Shown here one piece after another: positions 44,111 through 54,303 of a stretch of 64,000 nt of DNA; position 1 is the stretch's first letter, and each line of letters begins with the position of its first letter. Origin of the DNA: Lachnospiraceae bacterium (GTDB lineage: Bacteria > Bacillota > Clostridia > Lachnospirales > Lachnospiraceae). The notes beneath the pieces are model-generated. The model made no database searches. It was not told the DNA's origin and saw nothing but the letters and a program-made list of their open reading frames with translations. The translations under genes were made by a program, and so were the position numbers. The DNA is taken from NCBI GenBank assembly GCA_022791815.1, contig JAAVZU010000042.1:62001-126000 (forward strand), read 5' to 3'.

Positions 44111-47100
44111 ATTTCTTTACTACTTTAATTACCTTCTTTTTGGTTTTTACTGTCTTTGTTGCATCTTTTACACTTACATAAACTGTATATTTTCCAGTCT
44201 TTGTAGGCTTCCAGCTTAACTTCTTTTTAGACTGATATTTTATTCTCTTTACAACTTTACCCTTTGCATCTTTAACAGTAAATGCATATTGGTACTTGGT
44301 CTTTCCACCAGCAGCAGTTACAGTAAATGACACACTCTTTTTATTAACAATCTTCTTTTTGCTAATCTTTACTTGGGTAATTGTTAATTTCTTCTTTACT
44401 ACTACATACTTACAAGCCTTACCTTTAGAAGTAGTGCCAGTCTTTGTATCTTTAATATCTACATAAACTGTATAGGTTCCTGCCTTCTTAGGAGTCCAAT
44501 TATAAGTATTCTTTTTACTTCCATTGACGTTTGCTACAATATTTCCTTTACTATCTAAAATCTCCAGATTATACAGATAGTTTCCAGAACCACCTTGGGC
44601 AGTCATAGTAATCTTTACAGCTTTTTTTACAACCTGGGTTAATCCTGGATTAAATGTAACTTTCTTTACTGCTACTGTATTTGGCACCGCAGTTACAGTT
44701 GGTGATTGCTGTGGTTTCACAGTTGCAGTTGGTTTCGGTGTTGCTGTATCAGTTATATCTGTATTCCCACCTGGTGTACTGGTTACAGTTGGTGCGGCTG
44801 TAACATCTGGTGCAGTTGTCTCCTCCCCTGGATTCATCGTTTCATCTGGTGTACCTGTGTTGTCAGGTGTACCTGTTTGATTTGGATCTGTTGACTGGAT
44901 TGGAGTTTCTGTGATAGATGGAGTTTCACTACCCACTGGCACAGTACTTTGTTCTACATTCGGAGTTTGTGTTACTACAGGTGTATTCTCTGGCTCTTCT
45001 GTAGTAAGATCTGGTGTGCTGGTTGGTGGTGCTGATACCACTGGTGTTTCTGTTGGTATAATTTCTTGCTCTTCTGCCCCCAATGCTAACATAGCACTAC
45101 GAAGTTTTCTCGCCTGCTGGTTTACTTCTACCTGTGTTACATCAGTCTTTGCTGCTACTTCTTCTGCCTCTGCAAGGACAACTTTCATAGCTTCAAAACG
45201 CTCTGCATCATAATCTGTTGAGTTTAATCCTTTAGCAGCCTGAATTACTGTTTTTAAACTTTCTTTATTTACTTCTCTTTTTCCAGAAGATATTGGTTTG
45301 CAATCTGTAGTAGCTTCATAGATAGAATTACCACTTGCATCTTTACTAGCGGAAGTATCTGACATGGTAATCGTAATATCTCCGCTTAACCCTTCCAAAT
45401 CTTTTGTCTGTTCTTTGCTGGTTGCTCCATTGTTTACAATAATATTGTATGTTCCATCATCTGGAAGTTCAAACACATAATTTCCATTTGCATCTTTATT
45501 GCTTAATGCTGTTCCTGGCCACTCTCCCGCAATTTTTGTTGCAGTAGTACCTGTTCCTGTCCAAACATAGATATATGGTGATGTGAAAGAAGTAGATACA
45601 TGTACCTGTGGAGTAGACAAATTACTTACTACTGCATCTGATGCATCCTGCAAATCTTCCATTGCATAATGATAAGCAGTTTTTGTTCCCTTGTTCTCTA
45701 ACAACTTCTTTGTCTCTTCCACCACTGCTTTTGCATCTGCAATTGCATCTGCATCATAGTCATCACCAGTAGCTGATCCTATCTTATCTTCTACAGACTT
45801 AATTGTACCTTTCAAATCTTCATAAGCACCTTTTTCTGTAAGGGCTGTTTCGTATGCCGTATTCAAATTTTTTACAGCCTCACTGCATTCCGTTTCACTT
45901 GGTTCATCTTTTTCTGCCACAGTCTTAGCTGCTGCCAATGCAGTATTTAATGTCTCTAATGTTGCAGTACACAAATTATCTTCACTTAATCCAGCTTTTT
46001 CTACTTCTGCAATTAAAGTCCTTAGTGCACTTGCTGGTGAGGTCACACTAAGTTTCATCGTTTTAGTTGCTGTATCTGTTCCATCATTTGCAGTAAAGGT
46101 TATCGTATATTCACCCTCTGCTGCACTATCCCAGCTAAATTTACCAGTTTTCGCATCAAACTCTGCTCCCTTTGGCAAATCTTTTGCTGCTAATGTTACA
46201 TTATCCCCGTCTGCATCTGTAGCAGAAACCGTAAATTCTACTTTCTCTCCTACACTAACGGTCTGGTCTTCTATACCGCTTATAACTGGTGCACTATTTC
46301 TTGTCTGATTCTTTCTTAATAGATCAGCTACATTTGGATTCGCATCGAAAGTATCTTTAGGTACAGCTACTACTACAGACTTTCCTGCCGCCTTTACACT
46401 GCTCCCCTGTTCTGCAATCTTGGTCAAACCTGCTGTATTTCCATCTGCAATTATCACCCAATTATTAGATCCAGATAATTGTACGGTTTGCTCTGTGGTT
46501 GCATTATTAATAATGACTGCAAGTTTATTCCATTCACCAGAGACAGTATTTGTTAATGTAAATGCAGTTACTCCTTTTTCATCCTTGCTAATCCAATTCA
46601 AGTTACATCCCGTTGGATTCCAGTTATCATTAGATCTTGTCCATTCTGTGCGGAATCCTGAGAACACCTGACGAATCTCTAACATTCCCTCATAGTATTT
46701 CTGAATATTACTATATTTACTTACTCTTGTCCAATCAATCTTATTAGCACTGTCTGGAGAAGAATAACTATTATCATCACCATTTTTTGTTCTTGCAAAT
46801 TCTTCTCCTGCCTGCATAAAGTAACCACCATGACTTACCATAGTTACTGCTCCTGCCATTTTATTCATGCGAAGCATTTTATCATCTGTAGAATTAAAGT
46901 TCTTGCCAAATCCTTCAGCTAACTTATCCCATAATGTTAAGTTATCATGAGCAGAACAGTAAGCAACTACTGAATTGGAAGATTTAGACCAGAATGGTCT
47001 CCACATTCCCCATTGTCCAGATGTCAAACCTACAGACCCCATAATTCCACCAAATACATTATTGGGCCATTTTTCACCAACTTCCAAATAAGTTCCTGAT

Positions 47101-48494
47101 GTATAATTAGTCTGCACAAGACCAATTGTTCCATCAAACTTATGTTCACCTTTAATAGCGTCACGGATCTGGTCATTAAAATATCCAATATCTGGTGCTA
47201 ATTTACTTTCATTTGCTTTATGAGCGCTGTTACTGTCATAGGCACCATCTCCAGTCCAGCCTTCTCCATAAAGAATAATGGTATCTTCCCCAAAATTTTT
47301 ATCCATATCAGAACGGATATCATTCATAGTGTTATAATCATGAATGCCCATAAGGTCAAAACGGAATCCATCTAAATTGTATTCGGATGCCCAATATTTT
47401 AGAGAATCTCTCATAAACTTGTTATACATAGCTCCTTCACTTCTGGTAGCATTTCCACAACCAGACTGATTATTATAAGTCATATTAGCATTTACTTTAT
47501 AATAGTAATCTGGCATAATTTTATTAAAGTTGGAATCTGCTGTATCATAAGTATGATTGTATACCACATCCATGATTACCTTTATTCCTGCATCATGAAG
47601 TGCCTGAATCATTTCTTTCAATTCACGGATACGGACATTGCCATCATAAGGGTTTGTAGAATAAGAACCTTCTGGTGCATTGTAATTCTCTGGATCATAA
47701 CCCCAGTTGTAATTAGAACCAAGGCTTGTGGTTACTTTTGTCTCATCTACTGATGCATAATCATACATTGGAAGAATCTGTACATGAGTTACCCCTAGTT
47801 GTTTTAAATAGTCCACACAAGTAGATACTCTTCCTTCTCCATTTATGGTAGTACCCTTTTCTGTAAATGCCTTATATTTTCCTCTATTTTTTTCAGATAC
47901 ACCAGAACTAACATCAATGGAAAAATCTCTTACATGAATCTCCCATACACTGATATCGCTAAGTTTCATTGCTTCTCTTTGATAATTCGTATCCCAATTA
48001 TCTGGATCGGTACTGTCTAAGTCCACAACCATAGCACGGTCTCCATTTACCCCTACAGCCTTTGCATAGATATCTACTGCCTCATTGGTCTTTCCATTAG
48101 CAGTTACCTTATATGTATAATAAGTGTTAACAATATCGCCCTCTACTGTACAGGACCAAACACCTTTCTCTCCTTTTGTCATCTCTACCGTCCCAAGGTC
48201 TTTTGCTCCTGCTTCTCCATCACTTCCTGTTGCAAATCTGCAAAGAACTACAGATGTTGCGATTGGTGACCATACCTTAAACGTAGTCTTCTCTTTTGTA
48301 TAGGTACATCCTAAATCATTTCCATTGTAAGCATTCTGACTGTCAAAATTAGTGTCTCCATCAAAACGTCTTACAGCAGTAGGACTCGCTTCTCCTTTTT
48401 CTGCCATTACAGGAAATGCCTGCATAGAGGTAGTTACCAAAGAAGCAGCTAACATTACACTTAATGCCTTCATTTTTACTGAGCTTTTTCTCAT
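44109..48494 (-). CDS. Giant surface type I pullulanase with starch-binding and wall-type modules
   Basis: A 1461-aa secreted debranching enzyme (GH13) that cuts alpha-1,6 links in pullulan and branched starch. The signal peptide is at about 1-31, followed by an N-terminal E-set domain and the GH13 barrel. The barrel has DVVYNHT near 308, the nucleophile in FRFDLMGIHD near 380, the acid/base in LYGEGWTGD near 410 and AHDNLT near 519. Downstream are a cadherin-like domain (about 735-825), helical FIVAR-like repeats, a CBM26-like starch-binding module (about 960-1050), a Pro/Thr linker and two to three C-terminal Lys-rich beta repeats. AAAGGAAG precedes the ATG. The protein probably works with the starch-binding protein encoded at 26650-28287. 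Confidence 0.93.
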   Translation of the reverse strand: MRKSSVKMKALSVMLAASLVTTSMQAFPVMAEKGEASPTAVRRFDGDTNFDSQNAYNGNDLGCTYTKEKTTFKVWSPIATSVVLCRFATGSDGEAGAKDLGTVEMTKGEKGVWSCTVEGDIVNTYYTYKVTANGKTNEAVDIYAKAVGVNGDRAMVVDLDSTDPDNWDTNYQREAMKLSDISVWEIHVRDFSIDVSSGVSEKNRGKYKAFTEKGTTINGEGRVSTCVDYLKQLGVTHVQILPMYDYASVDETKVTTSLGSNYNWGYDPENYNAPEGSYSTNPYDGNVRIRELKEMIQALHDAGIKVIMDVVYNHTYDTADSNFNKIMPDYYYKVNANMTYNNQSGCGNATRSEGAMYNKFMRDSLKYWASEYNLDGFRFDLMGIHDYNTMNDIRSDMDKNFGEDTIILYGEGWTGDGAYDSNSAHKANESKLAPDIGYFNDQIRDAIKGEHKFDGTIGLVQTNYTSGTYLEVGEKWPNNVFGGIMGSVGLTSGQWGMWRPFWSKSSNSVVAYCSAHDNLTLWDKLAEGFGKNFNSTDDKMLRMNKMAGAVTMVSHGGYFMQAGEEFARTKNGDDNSYSSPDSANKIDWTRVSKYSNIQKYYEGMLEIRQVFSGFRTEWTRSNDNWNPTGCNLNWISKDEKGVTAFTLTNTVSGEWNKLAVIINNATTEQTVQLSGSNNWVIIADGNTAGLTKIAEQGSSVKAAGKSVVVAVPKDTFDANPNVADLLRKNQTRNSAPVISGIEDQTVSVGEKVEFTVSATDADGDNVTLAAKDLPKGAEFDAKTGKFSWDSAAEGEYTITFTANDGTDTATKTMKLSVTSPASALRTLIAEVEKAGLSEDNLCTATLETLNTALAAAKTVAEKDEPSETECSEAVKNLNTAYETALTEKGAYEDLKGTIKSVEDKIGSATGDDYDADAIADAKAVVEETKKLLENKGTKTAYHYAMEDLQDASDAVVSNLSTPQVHVSTSFTSPYIYVWTGTGTTATKIAGEWPGTALSNKDANGNYVFELPDDGTYNIIVNNGATSKEQTKDLEGLSGDITITMSDTSASKDASGNSIYEATTDCKPISSGKREVNKESLKTVIQAAKGLNSTDYDAERFEAMKVVLAEAEEVAAKTDVTQVEVNQQARKLRSAMLALGAEEQEIIPTETPVVSAPPTSTPDLTTEEPENTPVVTQTPNVEQSTVPVGSETPSITETPIQSTDPNQTGTPDNTGTPDETMNPGEETTAPDVTAAPTVTSTPGGNTDITDTATPKPTATVKPQQSPTVTAVPNTVAVKKVTFNPGLTQVVKKAVKITMTAQGGSGNYLYNLEILDSKGNIVANVNGSKKNTYNWTPKKAGTYTVYVDIKDTKTGTTSKGKACKYVVVKKKLTITQVKISKKKIVNKKSVSFTVTAAGGKTKYQYAFTVKDAKGKVVKRIKYQSKKKLSWKPTKTGKYTVYVSVKDATKTVKTKKKVIKVVKK

Positions 48495-48571
48495 GTCATT
48501 CTTCCTTTCTGTGTCAATTTAAAAAACATCTCATTGTTCTTATGGCATGATGGTTCAGACAGAAACTAAAC

Positions 48572-48600
48572 GGTTATCTAATGATAACCATATATGTCAA
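48572..48600 (-). promoter_or_regulatory. Candidate promoter and operator of the pullulanase gene
   Basis: TTGACA on the minus strand (48595-48600) is followed at once by an inverted repeat GGTTATC-TAAT-GATAACC (48572-48589), which occupies the place of the spacer and -10. The -10 itself is poor. A repressor or activator site of this kind would fit sugar control. Confidence 0.4.
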
Positions 48601-48775
48601 CTTAACTGACACATCTGCCAACTTTTCGTAATTATATCAGATAAAATTACCTTATTTGATATAATTCCCAATTTTTTTAATTAGTTACAGTCCTCTATTA
48701 TTATTATAGACGAAAGTCCTCTTGTATTCAACGAATTTTCTCAGAAAAATTTCACAAAAATATAGTTAAAAACAC

Positions 48776-48822
48776 GCAAAAAGACTATAGCATATTAATA
48801 TAATACCATAGTCCTTTTGTGC
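48776..48822 (-). terminator. Terminator of the subtilisin-like protease gene
   Basis: GCAAAAAGACTAT pairs with ATAGTCCTTTTGTGC around an AT-rich loop about ten bases after the stop; on the minus strand a T-run is part of the far arm. The stretch 48601-48775 shows no gene. Confidence 0.65.
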
Positions 48823-48831
48823 AAATTATAT

Positions 48832-51800
48832 CTAAGTCGTTATCTTAATTTTTATTGTTCCTTTTACCTTTGGATTACTTACGGAAGTTGCAGTAATTGT
48901 CACTGTCTTACCTTTTCCAGCTTTTTTTGCTTTCACTACTCCTTTACTATTTACTGTTGCATATTTATTCTTGCTTGATTTCCAAGTTACTTTTTTATTA
49001 CTTGCATCAGTTGGTGTTATCTTAGCAGTCAGCTTCAAAGTTTTACCTGCTTTTATAGTCTTCTTATTTGCAGTAACCTGAATCTTAGAAACTGGTACTT
49101 TACTTCCTACACGAACAGTACAATAGGCATAAACCTTTCCCCTGTCCATTGCAGTTACTCTAATTGTTGCTGTTTCTCCAGCTGCACCTTTCTTTGCTGT
49201 AATTTTACCGTTCTGGTCTACTGTCACTACACTTGTATCACTAGATGACCATTTTAAGTTCTTATTATTAGAATCCATTGGGAATACATTTGCTGTTAGT
49301 GTTTTAGAAGAACCTTCCAGTACATTTACAGCATCAGGTAAGTCAATCATAGTAACATATCTTCCAAATGTAGCTGTTACCCTCATATTGTCTAATTTCT
49401 CAGTAGCTTTTACTGTATATCCATTCTTCACCTTTTTTCCATTTACATACAGATTCTTCACATAGTATCCATCCTGCGAAATTGCTGTCAGCTTAATTAC
49501 ATCACCAATTTCATATCTGCCGACACCGTTTATATAACCCTCGTTATAATCTTTAGTCTGTATCACATTAATGGTATTATGTTTCACATTTTCCGTTGAA
49601 ATATAAAGCAACTGATCCATGTTTTCAAAGCCATAACCTATGCTTTCCTGCTGCACATTTTTTGCCCATTTATTAGTTTTTGATAAGGTAAAATCATCAA
49701 AATCATCTATCTCTGTTGAAGTAATTGAACCACTTAATACAAAAAACTTTTTACCAAGAGTCCCTCCCCATACCAAATCGTCTTTATTATTGGTGGTAAG
49801 CATCTTTCCTATAGAATTATATGCATTCTTACTTACATTATAGACAAAGGTATTACCCAATTTTTCTGCACGAATACCAGAATAAATCACTCCGTCATCC
49901 GTAGTTCCTACTGCAGCATGATAATATGGAATCAAACGTATAGCCAATTCAAAAAGAGGAATGACAATTACTCCTTCTTCTGGCTCCATACCTTCCTTAT
50001 AAGGCACAGGTACTGCAACCTTCAAAGTATCTAAAACACCCTCTAGTTTTGCTCCAACTGTCCAGTTCTTTCCATCAAATATATAATTTTCACTGCTAGC
50101 CTCTTTCCCATTACTTCCAAGTGTGACCACTAATTTCCCATTGGTTTGTATTGCTTTGCTAAGGAATCTTCCCTCTGGCATATCCGCTACTTTTGCCCAT
50201 GTATTCTTTATTGTATCATAGCAGTAAACAGTAGATAATGCTTTCTGTGTCTCTGAATTGTATCCACCAATCAGATAAATTTTGCCTGCATAAGATGCCA
50301 TAGTAACTCCCTGTGCATCATAAAAATCTTTTGGTATATCTGTTACTTTTACCCACTCAGATTCCGCCATATCATATCTAGCAAGAACATCTGCCTGCTT
50401 ATAACCAAGATCAAGACGGAGTGCAGAATAAAATTCCTTACTGTGTGACACATCATCTGCAAATTTATAAATATCATAAGAAGTAAGATTCTTTACCTCA
50501 TCTTCAAATAATTTTTTTCCATCATATTCCCCTGCTAACATAACAGAAGATAGTACTGGTAATTTCCCTTTTTCATACCCTGCTTCTTCTGCATCCATAT
50601 AAGCACTTCCATTGTCTACATCATAAACATTAATACAGCCTGTATCATCTATATAATACAACTTATCTCCATCTGAAATTAAATCTTCAGAACCATAAAA
50701 ATTCTCAGCAACACCTTTTTTCTTTATTTCTTTACCATCTATAAAGAAGAATTTCTTAATGGTCTTTACATCTCCTTTAGAAATTTCCACATTCAATGTT
50801 GTATTTGCTTCTGCCTGAAAAGTGACTTTACCATTATCGCTGCTTAGTGGTGTCTTTTCAATGCCATTTACAACCAAAGACGGATTCTCACCAAAATACG
50901 CACCTTCTACCGTTACAACACCCTTGGTATCAATACTTCCCCCTGATATAACTGGATTAGGATTACTTACTTTTGATAAATCCAACACACCTTCTGTAGC
51001 AACCTTATCCTTTAAGGCTTCTTTTGGTGTAGTACTTCCAATCAACCGCATACGGGTTTCCATTGCACTTTCCTTTGGATACAATGATTTAAGCAATGCC
51101 ACTGCACCTGTTACATAAGGCGTTGCCATAGATGTACCATTATAGAAATCATATTGTCCAAATTCTGTAGATGCTACGTTTTCTTTACTAATGCCATAAT
51201 CATCAAAGTTTAAAGAATAATCTCCATCTTTCATTATATTAAGCTTGAACACATGCATACGTTCTCCAGCTTTTTTTATCTTATCTGCAGATTCATAAAC
51301 CACGTGATTCCAATAATTCTCTTTACCATATACATAAACTCCGCCAATATAGCTAGCTGCAAAGATACCTGCATTCTCAATTTCTTCTTCCACATCAAAT
51401 GCAGCACCAGAAGTCACAGAAAAATCATAGATCTCCATAGTCGAAGCCTCAATATCGGAAGTTTCCATATCTGGTGCATTTTCTTGTAACATATAACTAT
51501 GATAAATTGGTGTGTCAGACTTTTCTAAACGATATGGAATACACATATAATAAGTTTCTCCCATCTTTGCATCCTTTATATTCCACTGCATAGAAGAAGA
51601 ATTTGTATTCTTAATTCCGAAGAAATTCTCTTTGTCTGCTTTTACACTAACCTCTCCACTACCATTATTTAATACACTATAACTAAATGCTCCACCTGTT
51701 GCAATCGTCCCAACTTCTCCTGGCTGGTTCTCTGCAAAACCACTTTCAAAATCTGAAAAATAACTGCACACATCTTCTTTTTCATCATAAATAGTTGGAT

Positions 51801-53034
51801 TGAATACATCATAAGCTACCGAAGATAAAATATTACTTCCTGGTGCTGCAAGATCTACATTCTCATCTCCATAACAAGAAAATTCGGTTAATTCACCATC
51901 TTCCTGAGCAGCTGCTACAGATACTATGTAATCACTATCAAAACTTGCTGGGACGGTAATACTCTCATCAATATCCAGAGTTTCGTTACCTGCTGCACAT
52001 ATAGAAAGAGCTCCGTTTTCTCCCACTAATTCCATTACTTCCTGAAGAATAGCATCTTCCCCATAAATGCCATCTACATATCCTCCCCAGGAGTTATTTA
52101 TTGCCACAACATTTACTCCAAGCTGCTGCATTTGATAAACATAATTATACGCATTGATTACATCATAGGTTGCACCATATCCTTCACTATCCAACCATTT
52201 TAATGCCATAATTTTGGTATTGCTTCCTGCTGCCACACCACTAATTCCTATTCCATTTTCTGCATCACCTGCAACAATTCCTGCACAGTGAGTACCATGT
52301 CCAGCATCATCCATTGGATCATCATCCATATTTACAAAATCATATCCATACTTACCTTTAATCTGGTCAGTATATGGATTGTTCCACATAATATTTTTTA
52401 AATCCTCATGTTCATAATTTACACCAGTATCTGCAATAGCAATTACCTTTTCTTCGGATGACATTTCTTTATCTTTCAAAGAATCTTTCTTTAAATCCTC
52501 TCCCTTTGTACCACCATTCTGTTCTTGATTGTCCAATGCCCATAAGTACTTACTGTAATCACCTGTTCCAGTTGCTTTCATGACATAATTGGGTTCTGCT
52601 TTTAATACATTCTTGTCTTTATTCAATTTAGCAAGAAGTTCTTTGGTTGATAGTTTGTCTGATTTAACCAAAGATACTGTAAATTTGTTCTTTGCCGAAT
52701 TTACACTCTTTGCACTTACTGTTCCTGATTTTGTCTCATTACTGGAAAAATCGCAGGAACTTTCTATGGTAATGTCTCCTCCAAAGACATTTTTCTTAGA
52801 AAACGCCTTCACATTTGCTTTTGTATTACGATACAATACAATAGCTTCTCCCTCTTTGTAATTTTTCTTCTTATTTTTATTTACATCTTTTGTTACATTT
52901 GTTACAAACTTACTGTCTGCTTTCTTTTTTGAAGCTGCACTTGCTGTTTGTGCACCCTCTCCCCATACTGGCAATCCTGTTACACACATACTTGCTGCCA
53001 TTGTAACAGATAATGCCTTCTTCCATAACTTCAT
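48832..53034 (-). CDS. Giant secreted subtilisin-like serine protease (S8) with Kelch and Big2 domains
   Basis: A 1400-aa exported protease. A signal peptide (about 1-34) is followed by an inhibitor-like propeptide (about 60-155). The S8 domain has the triad Asp in IADTGVNYEHED near 201, His in GHGTHCAG near 247 and Ser in NGTSMATPYVTG near 634. The Asn of the oxyanion hole lies in the SICAAGNE segment. The protease domain is split by a large insertion of about 200 residues between Asn and Ser. Then follow an IPT-like domain, Kelch-type repeats (about 760-1060), a short InlB-like module and two Big2 domains at the end (about 1235-1400). It is probably surface attached. It faces the pullulanase gene in the same direction. 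Confidence 0.92.
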   Translation of the reverse strand: MKLWKKALSVTMAASMCVTGLPVWGEGAQTASAASKKKADSKFVTNVTKDVNKNKKKNYKEGEAIVLYRNTKANVKAFSKKNVFGGDITIESSCDFSSNETKSGTVSAKSVNSAKNKFTVSLVKSDKLSTKELLAKLNKDKNVLKAEPNYVMKATGTGDYSKYLWALDNQEQNGGTKGEDLKKDSLKDKEMSSEEKVIAIADTGVNYEHEDLKNIMWNNPYTDQIKGKYGYDFVNMDDDPMDDAGHGTHCAGIVAGDAENGIGISGVAAGSNTKIMALKWLDSEGYGATYDVINAYNYVYQMQQLGVNVVAINNSWGGYVDGIYGEDAILQEVMELVGENGALSICAAGNETLDIDESITVPASFDSDYIVSVAAAQEDGELTEFSCYGDENVDLAAPGSNILSSVAYDVFNPTIYDEKEDVCSYFSDFESGFAENQPGEVGTIATGGAFSYSVLNNGSGEVSVKADKENFFGIKNTNSSSMQWNIKDAKMGETYYMCIPYRLEKSDTPIYHSYMLQENAPDMETSDIEASTMEIYDFSVTSGAAFDVEEEIENAGIFAASYIGGVYVYGKENYWNHVVYESADKIKKAGERMHVFKLNIMKDGDYSLNFDDYGISKENVASTEFGQYDFYNGTSMATPYVTGAVALLKSLYPKESAMETRMRLIGSTTPKEALKDKVATEGVLDLSKVSNPNPVISGGSIDTKGVVTVEGAYFGENPSLVVNGIEKTPLSSDNGKVTFQAEANTTLNVEISKGDVKTIKKFFFIDGKEIKKKGVAENFYGSEDLISDGDKLYYIDDTGCINVYDVDNGSAYMDAEEAGYEKGKLPVLSSVMLAGEYDGKKLFEDEVKNLTSYDIYKFADDVSHSKEFYSALRLDLGYKQADVLARYDMAESEWVKVTDIPKDFYDAQGVTMASYAGKIYLIGGYNSETQKALSTVYCYDTIKNTWAKVADMPEGRFLSKAIQTNGKLVVTLGSNGKEASSENYIFDGKNWTVGAKLEGVLDTLKVAVPVPYKEGMEPEEGVIVIPLFELAIRLIPYYHAAVGTTDDGVIYSGIRAEKLGNTFVYNVSKNAYNSIGKMLTTNNKDDLVWGGTLGKKFFVLSGSITSTEIDDFDDFTLSKTNKWAKNVQQESIGYGFENMDQLLYISTENVKHNTINVIQTKDYNEGYINGVGRYEIGDVIKLTAISQDGYYVKNLYVNGKKVKNGYTVKATEKLDNMRVTATFGRYVTMIDLPDAVNVLEGSSKTLTANVFPMDSNNKNLKWSSSDTSVVTVDQNGKITAKKGAAGETATIRVTAMDRGKVYAYCTVRVGSKVPVSKIQVTANKKTIKAGKTLKLTAKITPTDASNKKVTWKSSKNKYATVNSKGVVKAKKAGKGKTVTITATSVSNPKVKGTIKIKITT

Positions 53035-53412
53035 AATATCCTTCTCCTTTCATTTTTCTAGTATTAGAAATTACGAAACTTTATGTAAATCCTCCGCAAA
53101 AATGCAAATCAAGTTTTGTAATTGGCTATACATTTAATACAACTGTACCACAATTATAATTAGGTTGCAATTTGATATTTCTTACATTTTCCTTACAGAA
53201 TTTAAAATATCCACCACCCTTCTTATCAAAAATTTTTCTCTCTTAACTACTTTATATTATCAAGTGATTATCTTATAAAATATACAAAACTGTACTTTCA
53301 TAACACATCTCTAACAACCATATTATAATATAACACACTAAAACTGTAATAACAAAATTTTGTGACGAAATGTACATATCCTGTGACAAACTATTTTTTC
53401 TACAATAGTTAT

Positions 53413-54132
53413 CTACATTTCCATTTTCTTTCCCAAACGAAAACGCCACCACAAAATGTATAAAAATACAAGAATCATCACGAAACCTGCCAAATAGATA
53501 CCGATTTTAACCCTTAAAGTATTTCTAAGCATAAGATCATAGCTTGCCGAAAGTACTATAAAACCACTAAGCCATCCAATAAACAAAACTGGATATTCTA
53601 TTACACGAAGAAGTTTTCTTTTATAAGACATAACAGGTCTCTTTTTCTTATTGAATTTATTTGCAAAGTTGAAAGCTGGGTATTTTCTTGTAGACTCAAA
53701 AACCATAATCAAACGTACAACGAAAAAGAGTGCTACATTTACCAAGAATAATTCCCATACTGGACACTGGTGATACTGGTTTATCAATTCTTTAGATGTA
53801 TCTTCTGTATAGATTTTTACATACTCTGAATAAAAAAGCACCTGTAAAGCAGTTCGGAATATGCCCCCAATAATAAATGCCCGTATTCCTTCTCCCAATA
53901 TACAAAAAGCAAACTGTTTTTTTCTGCAATAGCAAAACGTCTGGAACTCTTGCACTTCCTTTAATGGACATATTTCTACTACCATTATTAGTACCCATAT
54001 CATATCTTCTATCACCATATAATCTTGGTTTCCTGTAATTATTTCACCCCCTATCCAAATAATGAGATATATTACTAAAGTTAAAACAGCATTCCTGCTG
54101 ACCTTTCCTGCCCGATACCACATTATATTCAT
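53413..54132 (-). CDS. Membrane protein of the ABC cassette, unknown permease-like
   Basis: A 240-aa protein with about five hydrophobic segments (about residues 18-35, 44-60, 82-105, 128-150, then two near 185-235), a basic loop and a positively charged end. It is the last gene of a cluster with a GntR regulator, an ABC ATPase and another membrane protein. This suggests a permease part similar to ABC-2 proteins, although no family signature is visible. The reading frame stays open 46 codons upstream, but that part is translated repeat sequence. The ATG at 54132 follows GGAGGGAAGG and is chosen. The gap 53035-53412 after it, up to the protease start, holds no gene. Confidence 0.75.
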   Translation of the reverse strand: MNIMWYRAGKVSRNAVLTLVIYLIIWIGGEIITGNQDYMVIEDMIWVLIMVVEICPLKEVQEFQTFCYCRKKQFAFCILGEGIRAFIIGGIFRTALQVLFYSEYVKIYTEDTSKELINQYHQCPVWELFLVNVALFFVVRLIMVFESTRKYPAFNFANKFNKKKRPVMSYKRKLLRVIEYPVLFIGWLSGFIVLSASYDLMLRNTLRVKIGIYLAGFVMILVFLYILWWRFRLGKKMEM

Positions 54133-54170
54133 TCTTGTCACCTTCCCTCCAAAATTCATTAGAAAAAAAC

Positions 54171-54303
54171 GTAACTGTTCAGAACCATGAACAGTTATGT
54201 TTAAACCCATAAGATTTCGCCTGCGGCGAAGGAGCTTAAACACTGTAAAATTTTTTTTCTTATAAAACACGCAGTAAATGCGTGTCTCTACCTGAATAGT
54301 TAC
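54171..54303 (-). mobile_element. Type A palindromic element, full length, reverse orientation
   Basis: 133 bp. Its reverse complement matches the copy at 2622-2755 along the whole length: GTAACTATTCAGGTAGAGAC, the CGCATTTACTGCGTG hairpin, GTTTAAGC ... TTCGCCGCAGGCGAA, and TGAACAGTTAC. It separates two genes of the ABC cassette, and its first bases form the stop codon of the upstream membrane protein gene. Flanks GATTTTGT and GTTTTTTT agree at six of eight positions. Confidence 0.8.

Noticed and set aside
44706-45213. Open frames opposite the Pro/Thr linker of the pullulanase
   Set aside because: They are Cys/Trp/Ser-rich artefacts of the simple codon pattern of the linker on the real strand.
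54133-54270. 46-residue N-terminal extension of the last ABC-cassette membrane protein
   Set aside because: This part translates a type A element; a good ribosome binding site lies before the ATG at 54132.
2622-54303. CRISPR array or phage attachment sites as explanation for the recurring GTAACTGTTCA motif
   Set aside because: The copies are dispersed, structured and of several lengths, with no regular spacer pattern, cas genes or integrase.
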